Positions 23,096 to 36,302 of a stretch of 64,000 nt of DNA are shown piece by piece; the first letter of the stretch is position 1; the number at the start of each line of letters is the position of its first letter. Position numbers and translations under genes: made by a program. Below the pieces are notes generated by a model, which was not told the origin of the DNA, ran no database searches, and was given only the letters and a program-made list of their open reading frames with translations. The DNA lies in NCBI GenBank assembly GCA_036927565.1, contig JAYESD010000001.1, positions 269,835,560-269,899,559 of the forward strand, given 5' to 3'. This DNA is from Tuctoria greenei (Eukaryota > Streptophyta > Magnoliopsida > Poales > Poaceae).

Positions 23096-23409
23096 TGAAA
23101 GTGCATCTAGGCATCCCCGTGGGTTTTGAATGATTGATGATGACAATTATGAGGCTAATGAGCTAAAGTGATCTTAAGCACAAGTACAATAATTGAAATG
23201 TGATGAAAACCCTCAAAAAGGAAAAGGATAAAATGGGCGTCAAAGACTCAAGCGTAGAAATTAGGGTTTCTATGGTATTGAGCTTATATGAGTCGTGTCA
23301 TGTGAGAGGGTGGATGTATCATGTGCATTGAGATCATTCTAGAGAGCTCAAAGTGGTGGTTTAGTGAAATACCTAAGTGAGAAGCAAAAAATGATAGAAA
23401 CCCTAGGAG

Positions 23410-23900
23410 GTCGGACTAGTCTGGGCCTCAAGGCCGGACTAGTCCGGCCTGGCAGACAAGTCCGTTTTGAGATGGACCAAACATCTCTGGAGTGAATCTG
23501 AGTGAATTTGGAGCTAAGTCCGAGAAGTCTAGACTTGTCCGTTTTTGGACGGACTAAAGCTCCCTGGAGAAGTTCGGACTTGTCCGTTTTGGTACGGACT
23601 AGTCCGTTTAAGACTTAGTGAGATTAACCAAGAGAAACCCTAGAGGGACAGACTAGTCCACCCCTGTGGCCAGACTAGTCCGGGCCCAGAAGAGTCTGTT
23701 TTGGGACGGACCAAATGGTTCTGTTCCACTTCAGACTAGTCCGTAGTTTACCGGACTAGTTCGTTGTCTAGTGACCATTTGAGTTTGGAAATTTGGCGGG
23801 TAGCGTGACGATCGCCGCGCAGTGTGGAAGTTGTCGGGACCTGACCAGAGGTAAGTGGTCCCATAGGGCCGGACTAGTCCGGGCTCAGAGGCCAGACTAG
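23410..23900. repeat. Palindrome array GGACTAGTCC in solo LTR G
   Basis: Multiple GGACTAGTCCG, GGACTTGTCC and AGACTAGTCCG units upstream of the TATA box, partly mutated. Confidence 0.85.
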
Positions 23901-23939
23901 TCCGCCCCTCTGCTGAGGTCAGCAGAAGGGGCCCGAGAC

Positions 23940-23955
23940 CCCTATAAAAAGGGGA
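23940..23955 (+). promoter_or_regulatory. TATA box of LTR G
   Basis: CCCCTATAAAAAGGGG directly downstream of the palindrome array. Confidence 0.7.
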
Positions 23956-24710
23956 CCCCTGGGCTCATTTGAACAAGACTTGAACCCTAGCGCCGCCACA
24001 AGCATCCTAGAGCCTTCCAAAGTCTTCTACTCGTCCTACTAACCCCTTAAGATCAAATCTTGAAGAGATTAGGGTTTGGGGAGGAGAGTAAAGGAAGATC
24101 ATCGCGCTTTGGCTCTCGATTTGATCTCTTGCACATTGTGTTGTGTTTTGTGGCTTGTCTGAGTTGAGCTTCGTGTGCTCCTCATTGTATTGATTAGTGG
24201 GAGCCTAAAGTTTTGATTAGCCCCATCAAACTTTGTGATTGCCCATTGATATAGTGGAAACCAAGCCGGCCATCGTGGTGGCTTGGTGAGAGAAGGGTCA
24301 AGTGAAACCTGATCCTTGTGTGGACTTCTCAACGTGGATGTAGGCTTCTTCGTGGAGCTGAACCACGAGATAAATCTCCCTTTACTTGTCTTTCACTTTT
24401 CGCGATCACTAGTATTGCTATTAGGGTTCATATTGCTCTTATTGCTCTTCACTTTGATCATTATTGTAAACTTGCAATCTAAGTGTTTAAACTTCACAAT
24501 ATGAGCTTTACTAGTTTACCACACATTGCTTATCTCTTGGTGAACATTAATTCCGCAAATAACTTGTAGAAACCAAGTTTTAGGGTTTTCACCCTGTGCT
24601 GAGCGGACTAGTCCGGCTCAGTGCATACTAGTCCGATCACAGGAATTTAATCTTGTTTGATTAAGTCATTTCAGGTATTATTGCCTATTCACCCCCCTAG
24701 GCGACTTTCA

Positions 24711-24948
24711 GCCATTGACAAGTTCACAAAGTGGCCAGAAGCTACTCCAGTTGTGACTATCAACAAGCAATCAACCTATAAATTCTTGAAGTCCATTTTC
24801 TGCGGATTTGGAGTTCCGAACAAAATCATCACTAACATGGGAACCCAATTCACAAGTGCAGCATTCCAAGAGTATTGTGAAGAACTCGACATACAAGTCA
24901 GGTACACATCAGTAGATCATCCGACAAGCAATGGCCAAGCTGAGAGAG
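24711..24948 (+). pseudogene. Integrase core fragment of element F
   Basis: Continues VAI-DKFTKWPEATPVVT, FCGFGVPNKIITNMGTQF (the usual catalytic Asp of DNGTQF is Met-Gly here, a loss), YTSVDHPTSNGQAER with the catalytic Glu. It is cut by element B and resumes at 57543. Confidence 0.85.
24944..24948. repeat. Target-site duplication of element B (left), GAGAG
   Basis: Exact repeat at 57538-57542. Confidence 0.95.
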
Positions 24949-26805
24949 TGTAGGATCGAAGAGCACGTGAAATGCTACCAGAGGGGGGGTGAATGGTAGA
25001 TTTAAAAATCTTACGTAGCGGAAACAATTAAACCCCAAACCCTTTCGGTAGAAAAACGACCTGTTAAAGAAATCATGTGTGAGACTAATATAAATGTGTT
25101 TCACCGTGAAAAAGGTGATATATATCAGAGAGAATCAAGTCACGAAGACAACACAAAAAGAATCACTCAAATCCGTCAAGAAAAACTCAAGTTATGATCG
25201 AAAGATCAAACAATGGTCAATCTGCCCTACCCAAGAAAAACAGTTCTGGAATGCTGCAAAGAAACTCGTTTAGATCATAGACCACAAATCCAATGACCGT
25301 GAAATTTTGACATATGATAGAAAATCAAGTTGTGAAGACAACCCAAAAAGAATCACGTCAATTCGATCTGTAAAACTCGAGTCATGATAAAACCACCGAC
25401 AAAAGGTAGTGCTGTCCAGAAACTCGACGAGTAAAACTTGTCTGGAACAAGTCAGACGAACAAGGCACAAAAGTTCCTTCAAACTACGAATTTTATTCAA
25501 TAGAACACAGAGAAACAGCCCCAAAGTTGTGATCCACGAGCTCTGGGCTCCCTTGCTTATATAACCAGCCCTTAGGCCAACCCAATATCAACTAGGACTC
25601 CAATCCTACTCAGATCATGAATCGTAACTTTCCATAACTACTCAAGATTCTTCTATACGCAGATAGAAGCAATCTTAAGACTTCCAAACACTTTAGGAAC
25701 GTATCCCACATTCCTAAACAACTCAAATTCGTGACCCACACGAAATCCTATCATAACCAACTCAAATCTTTCCATATTTGAGTCAAACCCGACTCAGCCG
25801 CAACCTGAGTCCATAACCTAGTCGGTTGGACCTTTCTGACCAATTCTTTACGTCCACATCTCTTCATCACATCTCGGAACCATGCAGCCACGTCCATGCA
25901 CTCCTTGCACACGTGCAAACATCTTCCAATGACGTCCATGATACCTTCATATGCATTGTTCTTGATCCAAACATACTGCGCAACCTCCTGATCAGCTCAA
26001 CCACAATTTCTCCCGAACTTGGTTGTTGGAACCTCATCTCCTCCCTGAGACTAGTCCAATGGATCCCGTCACCAGCCATGTCTTGAACTCAAGCAACACC
26101 TGCACATGAATAAACAACCAATCCATACGAGCCCAAGTCCTCGACTTGACTCAAGTTAGTTCCGAACACAACACCTTACGTGAGAACCTCGCATAAGCAT
26201 GTTGCAAAGCATAGCAAAACGATATCAGCCATATCATCCAAAACGCACCAAAAACTTAGTAAAAGAATACTAAGCAAACTTTCCAACAATGTAAAGCAAG
26301 TACGAAGCATTGCAAATGAAAAGCAGAAGCACCGCGGTCAAGTTCCGAACCTTGCCAGAGAAACCCGGACCTTGAGCCAGAGCTAACAAAAGCTAGTAGA
26401 ACCTAGCGCCGGAGCTTACAAAAACTAGTAACCAAGTTCCCGTCGGAGCTTACAAAACTAGCAGGACCTAGCGCCGGAGCTAACCAGAACTTGTTGGAAC
26501 TAGTAAACCCAAAAGCCGGAGCTAGAAAAATCAACTCGGAGCTTAGCAAAAACATGCCGGAGCTATCAAAGACATGTCAGAGCTAAAGATAAAGCTCACT
26601 GGAGCTGACCAAAGCTAGTCAGACCTAACATCGAACGTAACTGGAGCTACCCAAAACAAGCCGGACCTACCGTCAGACCTAGCTGTAGCTCAGAGCTAGA
26701 GTCGGACCTTGATAAAAAGGTGTTTTGGTGATATTTAAAACTTTTATCGTCAAAGCCAAGTGTATTCACTACAAGCCAATGTATTCAGCACACATAGGTC
26801 TTACA
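24949..26805 (-). repeat. 3' LTR of element B
   Basis: Reverse complement of the A-family LTR: TGTAGGATCG…CATAGGTCTTACA on the plus strand. TATA box (minus) near 25557, motif array at about 26340-26710. Confidence 0.95.
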
Positions 26806-27788
26806 ATCTCCCCCTTGATGAATGCATTGGCAACACCATTTAAAATCCGAACATTGGCTTATTCAATTAAAAGTTTTGAAAACAATTTTTCCCCCTTTGT
26901 AAATCAAAAGTAAAATGAGAAGAAAATCCAAAAAAAATTATCTCTCCCCCTTTATTATCTCTCCTTATGCACATATTCTCTTTCTCTTCATGCTTATCTC
27001 TCCCCCTTTGACAATGTATTCAGCAAGGTAAAAGAGAAATTTTAATTGTTATGAGCATATTATAACATATACATATAAAACAAAGCTCATCCCAGTCATA
27101 CTATCAAGTAACTTACACTATCACATCAATGAGATACATAAAGTAGTGTAAGCCATGCTAGAGATCATATGTAATTTTCAATTTAAGCAAGTCATGATCT
27201 CACAAACTTAACTATTTCAAAACCTGAAAGCATGACACTAGTTGCTGCATTTTATTATTTTTCAAAGCATAAATTTAGATCATATGATATTTGCAAGAGA
27301 TTATATGCGCATCTGCCTTATTCTAACCAACCAAGCCAAGCCTATGTCATTTGACAATCAGAAGCTTAAAGACATGGTTTTAGTCATACACAACTTCTTC
27401 CAAGTTCATATCTAAGTGCAATGATAAGCTATCTCAAAAGAAGAAGTGCGATGCATGCATATTCTCTTGATCTTTTCTAAATTTATATTTGTTCATAAAA
27501 ACTCAACATGTGAGTTGATTACTTGATTTATTCTTTATGATTAAAAGCACTTGTGAACATGTAACAAGTTCAAAACAGCAAGAAAGTTCGACCATGACCA
27601 GTTTTAGTGTAAGTAATTATTCCAATTACTAGACATGGCAAAAACTACAAAATGTATAACACGAGTAATGTAGTAAGAACTTTCATCATGTAAAAGGAAT
27701 CACAAAGTCATATATGTATGAAATACTATGCTCATATTATTTTAATTTCAGATTCACACATAGACTTCCCAAGTTTCAAAACTCCCCC
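26806..27788 (-). other. 3' noncoding region of element B with multiple polypurine tracts
   Basis: No gene. CCCCC-containing pyrimidine runs on the plus strand (26808, 26889, 26945, 27001, 27782) are the complement of repeated AAGGGGGAGA tracts. The one at 26806-26817 adjoins the LTR. It retains the tract nearest the pol stop that element A lost by deletion. Confidence 0.8.
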
Positions 27789-30700
27789 TCAATTTAAGCC
27801 ATGAGGATGCATAACCCCTATTTCACTATGAATGTAACAAAAGCGAGTGAAATCCAAAGGTTTTGTAAAAATGTCAGCCAATTGTTGTTCGGTATCTACA
27901 TGGTGAAGCACAATGTTTCCTTTTTCAACATTATCTCGGAGAAAGTGATACCTAATGTCAATGTGCTTAGTTCTAGAATGTTTCACGGGATTTTTAGCAA
28001 TGCAAATGGCACTAGTGTTATCACAAAATAGTGGAACACTATATAGATCAACCCCATAGTCCTTAAGTGTTTGAACAATCCAAAGAATTTGTGAGCAAGC
28101 ACTAGCAGCAGCTACATATTCAGATTCGGTTGTGGATTGTGCAACTGAAATTTGTTTTCTAGAGGACCAAGCAACAAGAGAATTACCAAGAAAATGACAA
28201 GCACCAGAAGTACTTTTCCTATCAATCCTACAACCCCCAAAATCAGCATCCGAAAAAGCTTTCAAAGTAACGGTTGAGGAAGAAGGAAGAAAAATGCCAA
28301 ATTCTTGGGTTCCATGTAAGTACCTGAGAATCCTTTTGACGGCTTGACGATGTGAAACACGTGGGAAGTCTTGAAACCGTGCACAAAGACATACGCTGAA
28401 TTGTATGTCCGGTCTTGATGCCGTGAGGTACAAAAGTGATCCGATCATGCTTCTATATTCTTTTTGATTCATAGATTCACCATCTTCATCAAGTTCAAGT
28501 GTTGTTTCTGTTCCCATTGGTGTCCGAAGAGGCTTGCTTTTGTCCATGTTGAAACGCCTTAGGAGGTCTTTGGTATACTTCATTTGATGCACAAAGGTAC
28601 CCTCCTTGGTTTGCTTGATTTGCAGCCCCAAAAAGTAAGTGAGTTCACCCATCATACTCATTTCAAATTCGGAACTCATCATTGCTAAAAACTTGGACAC
28701 AAGATCATGAGAAGCACAACCAAAGATAATATCATCCACATACACTTGAACGAATAATGAGTCATTGCCATGCTTAAGCACAAAAAGAGTTTTATCAACC
28801 TTGCCCATGGTAAACCCCTTTTCAAGTAAGAATGTTTTTAACCTATCATACCATGCTCTAGGGGCTTGTTTGAGACCGTATAAGGCTTTGGACAGTTTGT
28901 AAACATGATTAGGAAAATCTGGATTTTCAAAACCCGGTGGTTGTTTGACATAAACCTCCTCATCTATGTAGCCATTAAGAAAAGCACTTTTAACATCAAT
29001 TTGATATAGCTTAAAACCTTTAGATGTTGCAAAAGCTAACAAAATTCTTATGGCTTCTAATCTAGCGACAGGAGCAAAAGTTTCATCAAAATCTTGACCC
29101 TCAACTTGAGTGAAACCTTGAGCAACCAACCTAGCCTTATTCCTAACCACAACCCCATCCTCACTTTGTTTATTTTAAAATACCCATTTAGTTCCAATTA
29201 AAGGGTGACCTTGAGGTGGAGTTACAAGTTTCCAAACATTATTTCTTTCAAAATTTTCTAACTCTTCTTGCATGGCAATAATCCAAGATTCATTAGTGAG
29301 TGCGTGTGATATATCTTTGGGTTCAAAAGAAGCAACAAAAGCAGAATGAGCATGAGAGTTTGGATCGCAAAACCTGGACCGTGTGACTCGTTCGTGCAAG
29401 CTTCCAATCATCTGTTGTGGGGGATGATCTTTATAAAAACGTAGGGGAACAGATGTCTCACAAGCTTCTTCTTCATTAGGTTCATCGTAGAATGATGAGC
29501 TTGTGACTTGTGGACGACCAGGACCAGCATAGGTGATAGCCGGAGCTTGTTCAATGTCCGGAGCTGGACACGTGTCAACTTCGGAACTACCAGGTAGTAT
29601 CACCAGCTCTTCTTCCTCTTCGAAAATACCCTCCCCCTGAGGATACGGATCTGGTCATGCAATGTTTGAGCTAGTACCTGGGCTAGATTCATCAAAAGAC
29701 ACTTCACAAGTCTCCACAATTTTGTTAGTGTCCAGTAAAAGCACACGGTAGCCTCTAGTATGAGATGGATAACCAAGAAACATGCCATCAATGGATCTAG
29801 GTTCAAATTTATCAAGATTACCATGTTTCTTAACAAAGCATTTACAACCAAAGACCCGAAAGTGTGTAACACTAGGCCTATGTCCAAACCGAAGCTCATA
29901 TGGTGTTTTACCTAGCTTAGCACACAGGAAAACACGATTTGAGACATAACAAGCGGTTGCTAACGCATCAGCCCAAAATTTCCTAGGAGTTTGATATTCA
30001 TCAAGCATAGTCCTAGCCATCTCAACTAAGGTTCTGTTCTTTCTTTCTACAACACCATTTTGTTGAGGTACATATGGTGAAGAGAATTGATGATCTATTC
30101 TATTTTCAGCACAAAAGTGATCAAAAAATTGATTTTTAAATTCAGTTCCATTATCACTTCTAATTGCTTTTAATGATCTTGGGTGATCAATTGATAATCT
30201 AAGAAATAAAGTTCTAAAGTGACTAAAAACTTCATTCTTAGACGCCATAAAGTAAACCCAAGAGTATCTAGAATAATCATCAACGATAACAAGAACATAC
30301 CATTTACCTCCAAAGGATTGAACACGTGAAGGTCCTACGGTGTCAAGATGCAAAAGTTGACATGGTTCAGTTGTCATGATCATTGTGATAGGAGTATGCG
30401 AACCTGCAACCATCTTAGCATGTCTACAAGAAGAGCACACAATTTCTTTGTCCCCTTTAAGCTTAGGCAGCCCACGTATGCGATCAAGAGCACTAACACG
30501 CGTTAGGTGATCAAAGCCTACGTGACCAAGTCTACGATGCCAAAAATATAAGTCCTTTGAATCATTAGCAACTAGACACCTATGCTTAGAGGAAGACATA
30601 TCAAAATCAGCTTTAAAAACTCTTCCAAACCGAGACATGTTAGAAATAAGCTCACTATTTGAACCTACAACTTTGCAGCAGTTTTTATTGAAAATAATTT

Positions 30701-30962
30701 CTAGATTTTCATCTAGCAATTATGCAACAGAAAGCAAGTTGTATTTCAAATTTTTGACAAGTGCCACATCCTTCAAAGTGTAGTGATCATTTACTCTAAC
30801 CGAACCCTTAGCAATTATAGGAGTTGAAGAATTATCGACAAAAGTAACATTCTCTACACGTGACACAAAAGAGAGGGAGGAGAACCAATCTTTGTTACCG
30901 GTCATGTGGCGTGAGCAACCTGAATCTACAATCCAAATGTTCTCCTTCCTCAAACGTGTAAC
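27789..30962 (-). pseudogene. pol: Pol polyprotein of element B (protease, integrase, RT, RNase H; broken)
   Basis: One frame throughout, starting after the gag TAG. Protease: WIVDSGCSRHM near 30930. Then a stop (Gln codon changed to TAA) near 30720. Integrase zinc motif WHRRLGHVGF/CSSCRHAK and complete catalytic residues: LHLDTVGPS, IRSDNGTEF, NGVVERKNRTL. A TGA near 29655 and a TAA near 29173 (after KWVF, shared with A) break it. From 29150 an open 453-residue segment carries RT (YVDDIIFG near 28730) and RNase H (SDADFGG, STTESEYVA, CDNTSA) with the intact end LADIFTKPLDFTRF. It ends in TGA just before a polypurine tract. Confidence 0.9.
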
Positions 30963-33232
30963 CTACATAAAATCACAATACGTCGTTGACTCAATACTGG
31001 GGTTAGTCAAAAGGCATTTAGGAATCCAGTACTGAGTCACGCGACGTGCAGCAGGAAAAACACGCGAAAGCTGAGACAAAACAGCAGGTTTATGAGTCAA
31101 AGGAGACTTTTTATTCTTGACTACTGACCTACAAGGTGTTACTTGTGTAGCCCAAAAATATGTAGCTCCGGAGGTAAACTTTGAATGTTTTTGACTCAAA
31201 ACAGCAGGTTATACATTCGGTTCAATGTGTGCAGCAAATTTTGCATGAAAGTTATGAGATCTAGCAACCATTCTTTCCCTTTTCTGTTGTTTAGCTAGTC
31301 TATAACAAAAATCTATGACATGACCATCTCTACCACAAAAGGTACAATGAAATTTAACTTTGTGTTCATGTCTAGATGAGCAAGCAATATTTTTATTTGA
31401 AACCGAATGAGGCAACACTCCTGCAGATTTGAAAACCACTCCTTTTTGTTTAGGAACTGTTTGAATCAAACCACTTCCTGATGACTTTACAATTTTAGGT
31501 GGATGTGCCTTAGCATGAGCATGAGAATCAAAACCTAAACCAGTTTTATTATTGCAAGACTTGGAAGAATTCAGCAGCAAGTTTTGGTTCTTATTCCCAT
31601 TACAAAACCGATCTAATGTCCTATGCATGTCATCAAGTTTATTGGACAGATCTAGGCAATTTTCACATGAAGTTTTTACTTTTAGTTTGCAATTTGAACA
31701 AAATTTAACTTCATGAGAATGTAAAGCATTGTTCAATATAGAAATTTCATTCATAGCATCCTGTAGTTTCTTATCAAGATCCTCACAAGTAGAACAATGC
31801 AAATCAATTGTAGAACAACTAGCATCTTTCAAGTTTTTATCATTAAGTGCAGCAAGCTCTTTGTTCTTTTCAATTTCTTCATCAAGTCTATCTAGAGTGG
31901 ATGAGTGTGCACTTCTTAATGTGGACAATTGTTCATAAATTAAGTCACATGAGGGACATGCATCATCACTAGGAATCAAAGTTTTTAAATGGTTGATTTC
32001 AGATTCTAGTGATTTAATTTTAGCAGCACTATCCCTAAGTCTTTTGTCCTTTTTCTTAACAATAATAGTGGCACGAGAAATAGCATCACACATTTCTTCG
32101 CAAGTAGGACATACCTCTTCATTGTCGCTGTTGTGTTCTGCCTCCTCCATACTTGATCTTGACTTGCCCGCCATAAAGCACAAGTTTGCCAAATCATCTT
32201 CATCTTCATCACTTCCAATGTCCACGTCACTTGTACTGAACTCTTGAAGCGCGGTGATGAAACTGTTGATCATCTTGCGTCCTATGGTACCTTTCTTCTT
32301 CTTGTTGGAATTCCTAGAGGAGGTCCGAACCTTGCTTTGTTTTTCTTCCCGGGTGGTCAGACCTGAAAGGTTAGGGCATTCTGTACGAAAGTGTCCTGTT
32401 TTACCACATTCAAAACATCGTTGAGGTTCGGAGCTTCCTCTCTTCTAGTTCTCACATTTTGCAATGCTTTTGAGAACCTTGTAGAGAGAAGTGCTAGCTC
32501 CTCCTCTGGAAACTCCTCAATCTGTTCAAGGGTTAGAGAGGACAACAAAGCAAGTGTACTACAAGATGAAGATTGGCCGGAGCTAGGCATATCACGTTGA
32601 GAAACAAAAGCAATAGACTTGTTGGGGTTCTTACGTGATATTATATCAATTTCATGAGTTTTTAGCTTGGAATATTGAACATCTAAAGTAAGTGTACTCA
32701 TGACAGTAGATTCACGAATAGATGTAACTTTCATCTCCCAAATTGACATGTCTAATGCACTTAATAATTGCCTAGCATTTTTAGCATCTGAAAAATTAAC
32801 ATTGACACTACGCAAGTTGCTGAGAATTTTATTAAAACGAGCAAAGAGATCATCAATTGACTCACTGGATTGCATCTCGAAGCGCATGTATTCTTTCTTG
32901 AACATGTCTTGCCTTACCTCCTTGATCATATTGGATCCTTCGTGGTAGTCACAAAGTGCTTTACACACATCGTATGCAGATCGGAGGTGTGCAACACGGT
33001 CGAAGTCGCTTTGTGTTAATCCTTGTATGATCAAGTTTCGAGCCTTGTTGTTGTTGTCGACATCTCTCAGATTTGTAGCTGTAACTTGATCGTTTGATGG
33101 CACTTCGTAAGGCTTGTATACCTTCTCCCATATTGCAAAGCCTTGTGCTTGGATGAAAGCCTCCATGCGTGCCTTCCAAACTTGAAAATCAATACCAGCG
33201 AACACACAAGGTTTGGCAGAGTACTTCTCCAT
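30963..33232 (-). pseudogene. gag: Gag polyprotein of element B (broken)
   Basis: Starts at ATG 33232 (MEKYSAKPCVFAG). It is open for 291 residues through the region where A has its first stop. A frameshift near 32400 falls inside the zinc knuckle (…NVRTRREEAPNLNDVLNVV). The proper frame resumes by 32273 with the acidic coiled-coil-like section and the second knuckle (FHCTFCGRDGHVIDFC), has a Gln-to-stop change near 31206, and closes at the TAG next to protease, as in A. Confidence 0.85.
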
Positions 33233-33278
33233 GATGATTAGTCAAAAACACGCGCAAATCACAAAGATTAGAGCACCG

Positions 33279-33292
33279 TGGCTCTGATACCA
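33279..33292 (-). promoter_or_regulatory. Primer-binding site of element B
   Basis: Minus strand TGGTATCAGAGCCA, two bases from the LTR edge; initiator tRNA-Met type. Confidence 0.9.
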
Positions 33293-33294
33293 AT

Positions 33295-33449
33295 TGTAGG
33301 ATCGAAGAGCATGTGAAAAGCAACCAGAGGGGGGGGGGTGAATGGTAGATCTAAAAATCTTATGCAGCGGAAACAATTAAACCCCAAACCCTTTCGGCAG
33401 AAAAATGATCTGTTAAAGAAATCGTGTGTGAGACTAATCTAAATGTGTT
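33295..33449 (-). repeat. 5' LTR of element B, inner piece
   Basis: Begins TGTAGGATCG next to the primer site (its LTR 3' end). It is interrupted after GTGTT by element C and continues at 55832. Confidence 0.95.
33445..33449. repeat. Target-site duplication of element C (left), GTGTT
   Basis: Exact repeat at 55827-55831. Confidence 0.95.
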
Positions 33450-36302
33450 TGTGACGCCCGGTTCCGAAAATGAACCAAGCTAACGCATATGTGTGCCCAG
33501 GATGTTCATCACACATATACGAGTGCAATCACAAGCGAGTATACAAAAAATTACCACAGAACAAGATTAATTATCAGATTTATTACACAAACCAAATTAT
33601 CCTCAAATACAAGCTCTAGTAATTGTTAATGACAAGTTCAACTAATGCAGCGGAAATAAACTAATTAAGCAAACTAAGCAACTATGCAGCATAAGCGACA
33701 GGGTATGTATATGCGCAGCTCCAATCAACACCACAGGCAAGCTGACGGTAGACACGGCCTAGAACTCCGCATTATCACCATTAAACTCCCAATCCTGACC
33801 TGCAACTGTTGGGGGGGATTGCAAGAGTGAGTACATGTCGTACTCAGCAAGTGTGGAAAGTATGACATGTGGCTGATTCAAATGACGACAATAATAATGG
33901 AAAAGTGCTGAAAAGTACATTTAAACATTCGAAAAGCAATATAGTATAAGTACGTGAAGTAAACCCATCATAATCATAAGTAATACCGTAATACCAAATC
34001 TGAATTCATTACCATCATCAAAAATTCCAGATTTCACCATTGCCAATAACCACCTTCAATACCACAAATAAATTCATAACCATCCATAACCATCACCGTA
34101 ACCATTACCATAACCATTACCAATACCAAATACCCTCTAATCATGGAAGTTGTCCAGGTGCTCATAACTGAGAGCACGACTATCATGATAGTTTTAGTTA
34201 ACACTCTGCAGAGTTTGTACCTCTTTACCCACGTGTTCATGATTTCATCACCTTTCGGCGACTAAGAACCTGCCTTATGCCCATGACCCGTCGGTCACAT
34301 TACACACTTCCGTTGGTGTATGGCCAAGAGATCACAAAATAGCCTTTACAAAGGGATTACTAGCCTATTTAGACCCCACTGAGGTTTCACCGGTGGCGAT
34401 GTCTCCCGCAGAGCACATCTTCAACCAAGGGCCCCCTCTTGAGCCATTCGGATCCCAGGGTAGTCCCACCAATCATCAACAAACCCAATCCGACTACCCC
34501 TTCCCCGAGTATCCACAATGGTCCAAACAGCACTAGCAAAGCCCTAATTAATCAGCTACGCCGCACCCATACTTGGCCTTGTGGTGGCACTGTAGTCCTG
34601 GCTTATTCTCGCATGAACCGGTCCTTAGATCTAAAGCAAGCAAACCACCATAACATCCAACCCATCCACATACCAGGCTTGCTTAGATCATCCATTACCA
34701 TACCATGTTTAACCAGTTCATGTTAACCATAATCTCATCCATGCATAATTAAATTGAGTGATATGGTTGTTTCCCATCCCAGTTGATTAAGCGAAGCAAA
34801 AAGGTAAAAACCCTTCGCAACTCTCTACCATAAATTCCAGGTGACAAGGGTGGTTTAGCAAATCTAGTAAACTTCCTACCATAGGATTTCCCATCAATTT
34901 GACACAAGCATGCAGTTTTGCAAACAAAACATTTATTTTAAAAACAGGATCAATATGCTTCAAGGACACTTGCCTTGCTCTTGCTGTTGATTAGGGTCAA
35001 AGCCTTCAAACTCTTGATGCTGTAGATCCTCCGTGGCACTCTCTAGCGCAAATCCGTCTAATCCACACAATAAACATACAAAACAAGAAACACAATCAAA
35101 GAGTGCACAAATATTACTCAATATGACATGACATGCATGATTGATGCAAATGCAGGGTAGAACTTGTTACTAGATTGCTTTTAATGATCACTAACTAGCT
35201 CTAGTAGATTTTAACAAGTTTATACAGGTTTGGGGTCGATTAGATCAAATTTTAGAACTAATTAAACACAATTTAACCAGGAAGATCGGACTAGTCCGCT
35301 AGGGACCAGACAAGTCCGCACTTGACAAGATCAGCAGATTAGGGTTTTCTAGATCGACGTGAATTTGGAGATTAGGGGTTGAATGCACGTAAGGAAAATA
35401 TAATGGAAGGTATACCAGGTGTTTAGAACTCCAATGAACCAAGAAACTTGGAGGTAACACTTGGATCTTGATGATCTAGGGTTGGTGATGAACTTGGAGA
35501 TGAATTGGTGGTGAAGAACGAGACTTGGTGGAGATCTTGATCCTCCTTCGTTTCCTCCTCTTCTTCCTCTTGCTTGGGATCTTCTCCTCCCTCCTTGATG
35601 GTGGCTCCCCACGAACTAGGGTTTGGGTGGGTGGAAAAGTGGCAAATAGATGTCAAACCAAGGGGTGGGGTTGTTTATATAGACGTGGAGGCTAGGGTTA
35701 GATGGATTTCGAGTTTTGGGATGAGTAGAGGCCGGTTTAGAGTCCCACATGGGCTCTAAAAGAGTTGGGCATGACGTCCCTAGGCCCACTTGACGTGAAA
35801 ACCAAGAAACAAGTCGTAAAACAAAAGGTCAATCTCGGAGTCACGAAATATCGGACAAGTCCGGACAGGACCGGACTAGTCCGAAGTCGTCCAGAGAGAA
35901 AATCGGACAAGTCTGGCCTAAAATCGGACAAGTCCGATCTTAGTCAGAAAGGAAAACGGACAAGTCCGCTGGAACACCGGACTAGTCTGGAAAAGTCCAG
36001 GGACTTAGCAAATTTTCAAGGATTCATGGAATACCGGACTAGTCCGCACAAAATCGGACAAGTCCGAAGTTGTCCAAAGGCAAATATCGGACTAATCCGC
36101 AGCAAAAACGGACAAGTCCGTTTTTAGACAGAGAGAAATCGGACTAGTCCTCAGCAAAACCGGACTAGTCCGCACTTTCCTACATTTTTAAGTGCGGTTT
36201 TGTTCCAAATCAATTTTAAACTTGTTCCTCTTGTTATGGGTTAATGTTAAACATGTATATGAGTGTATGCAAGGCATGATGCATGAAAATGAGGGTGTTA
36301 TA
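33450..36302 (-). repeat. 3' LTR of element C
   Basis: TGTGACGCCCGGTTCC…GGGTGTTATA on the plus strand. The final CA is changed to TA here. It contains the ACCATA-rich stretch, TATA box (minus, near 35670) and palindrome array at about 35857-36175. Confidence 0.95.
35857..36175. repeat. Palindrome array CGGACWWGTCCG in 3' LTR of C
   Basis: About a dozen units by eye (CGGACAAGTCCG, CGGACTAGTCCG and one-base variants), some 20-40 bases apart, between the TATA box and the U3 edge. A further pair lies near 35286-35322. The duplicate array in the 5' LTR is at 43541-43864. Confidence 0.9.

Larger units (their letters stand above)
23096..24710 (+). repeat. G: Sirevirus solo LTR inserted in F's integrase
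   Basis: 1.6 kb, TGAAAGTGCATCTAGG…CACCCCCCTAGGCGACTTTCA. Its ends match the ends of element D's LTRs read in D's own direction, so it is a related Copia Sirevirus in + orientation with no internal part. It has a palindrome array (23410-23900), a TATA box at 23942 and an R/U5-like region with a late pair of palindromes (about 24602-24640). Confidence 0.9.

Noticed and set aside
34065..34130. CCATAA/CCATTA-rich stretch as a possible telomeric or satellite repeat
   Set aside because: Short, imperfect and confined to the homologous place in each Tekay LTR. It does not match the plant telomere unit.
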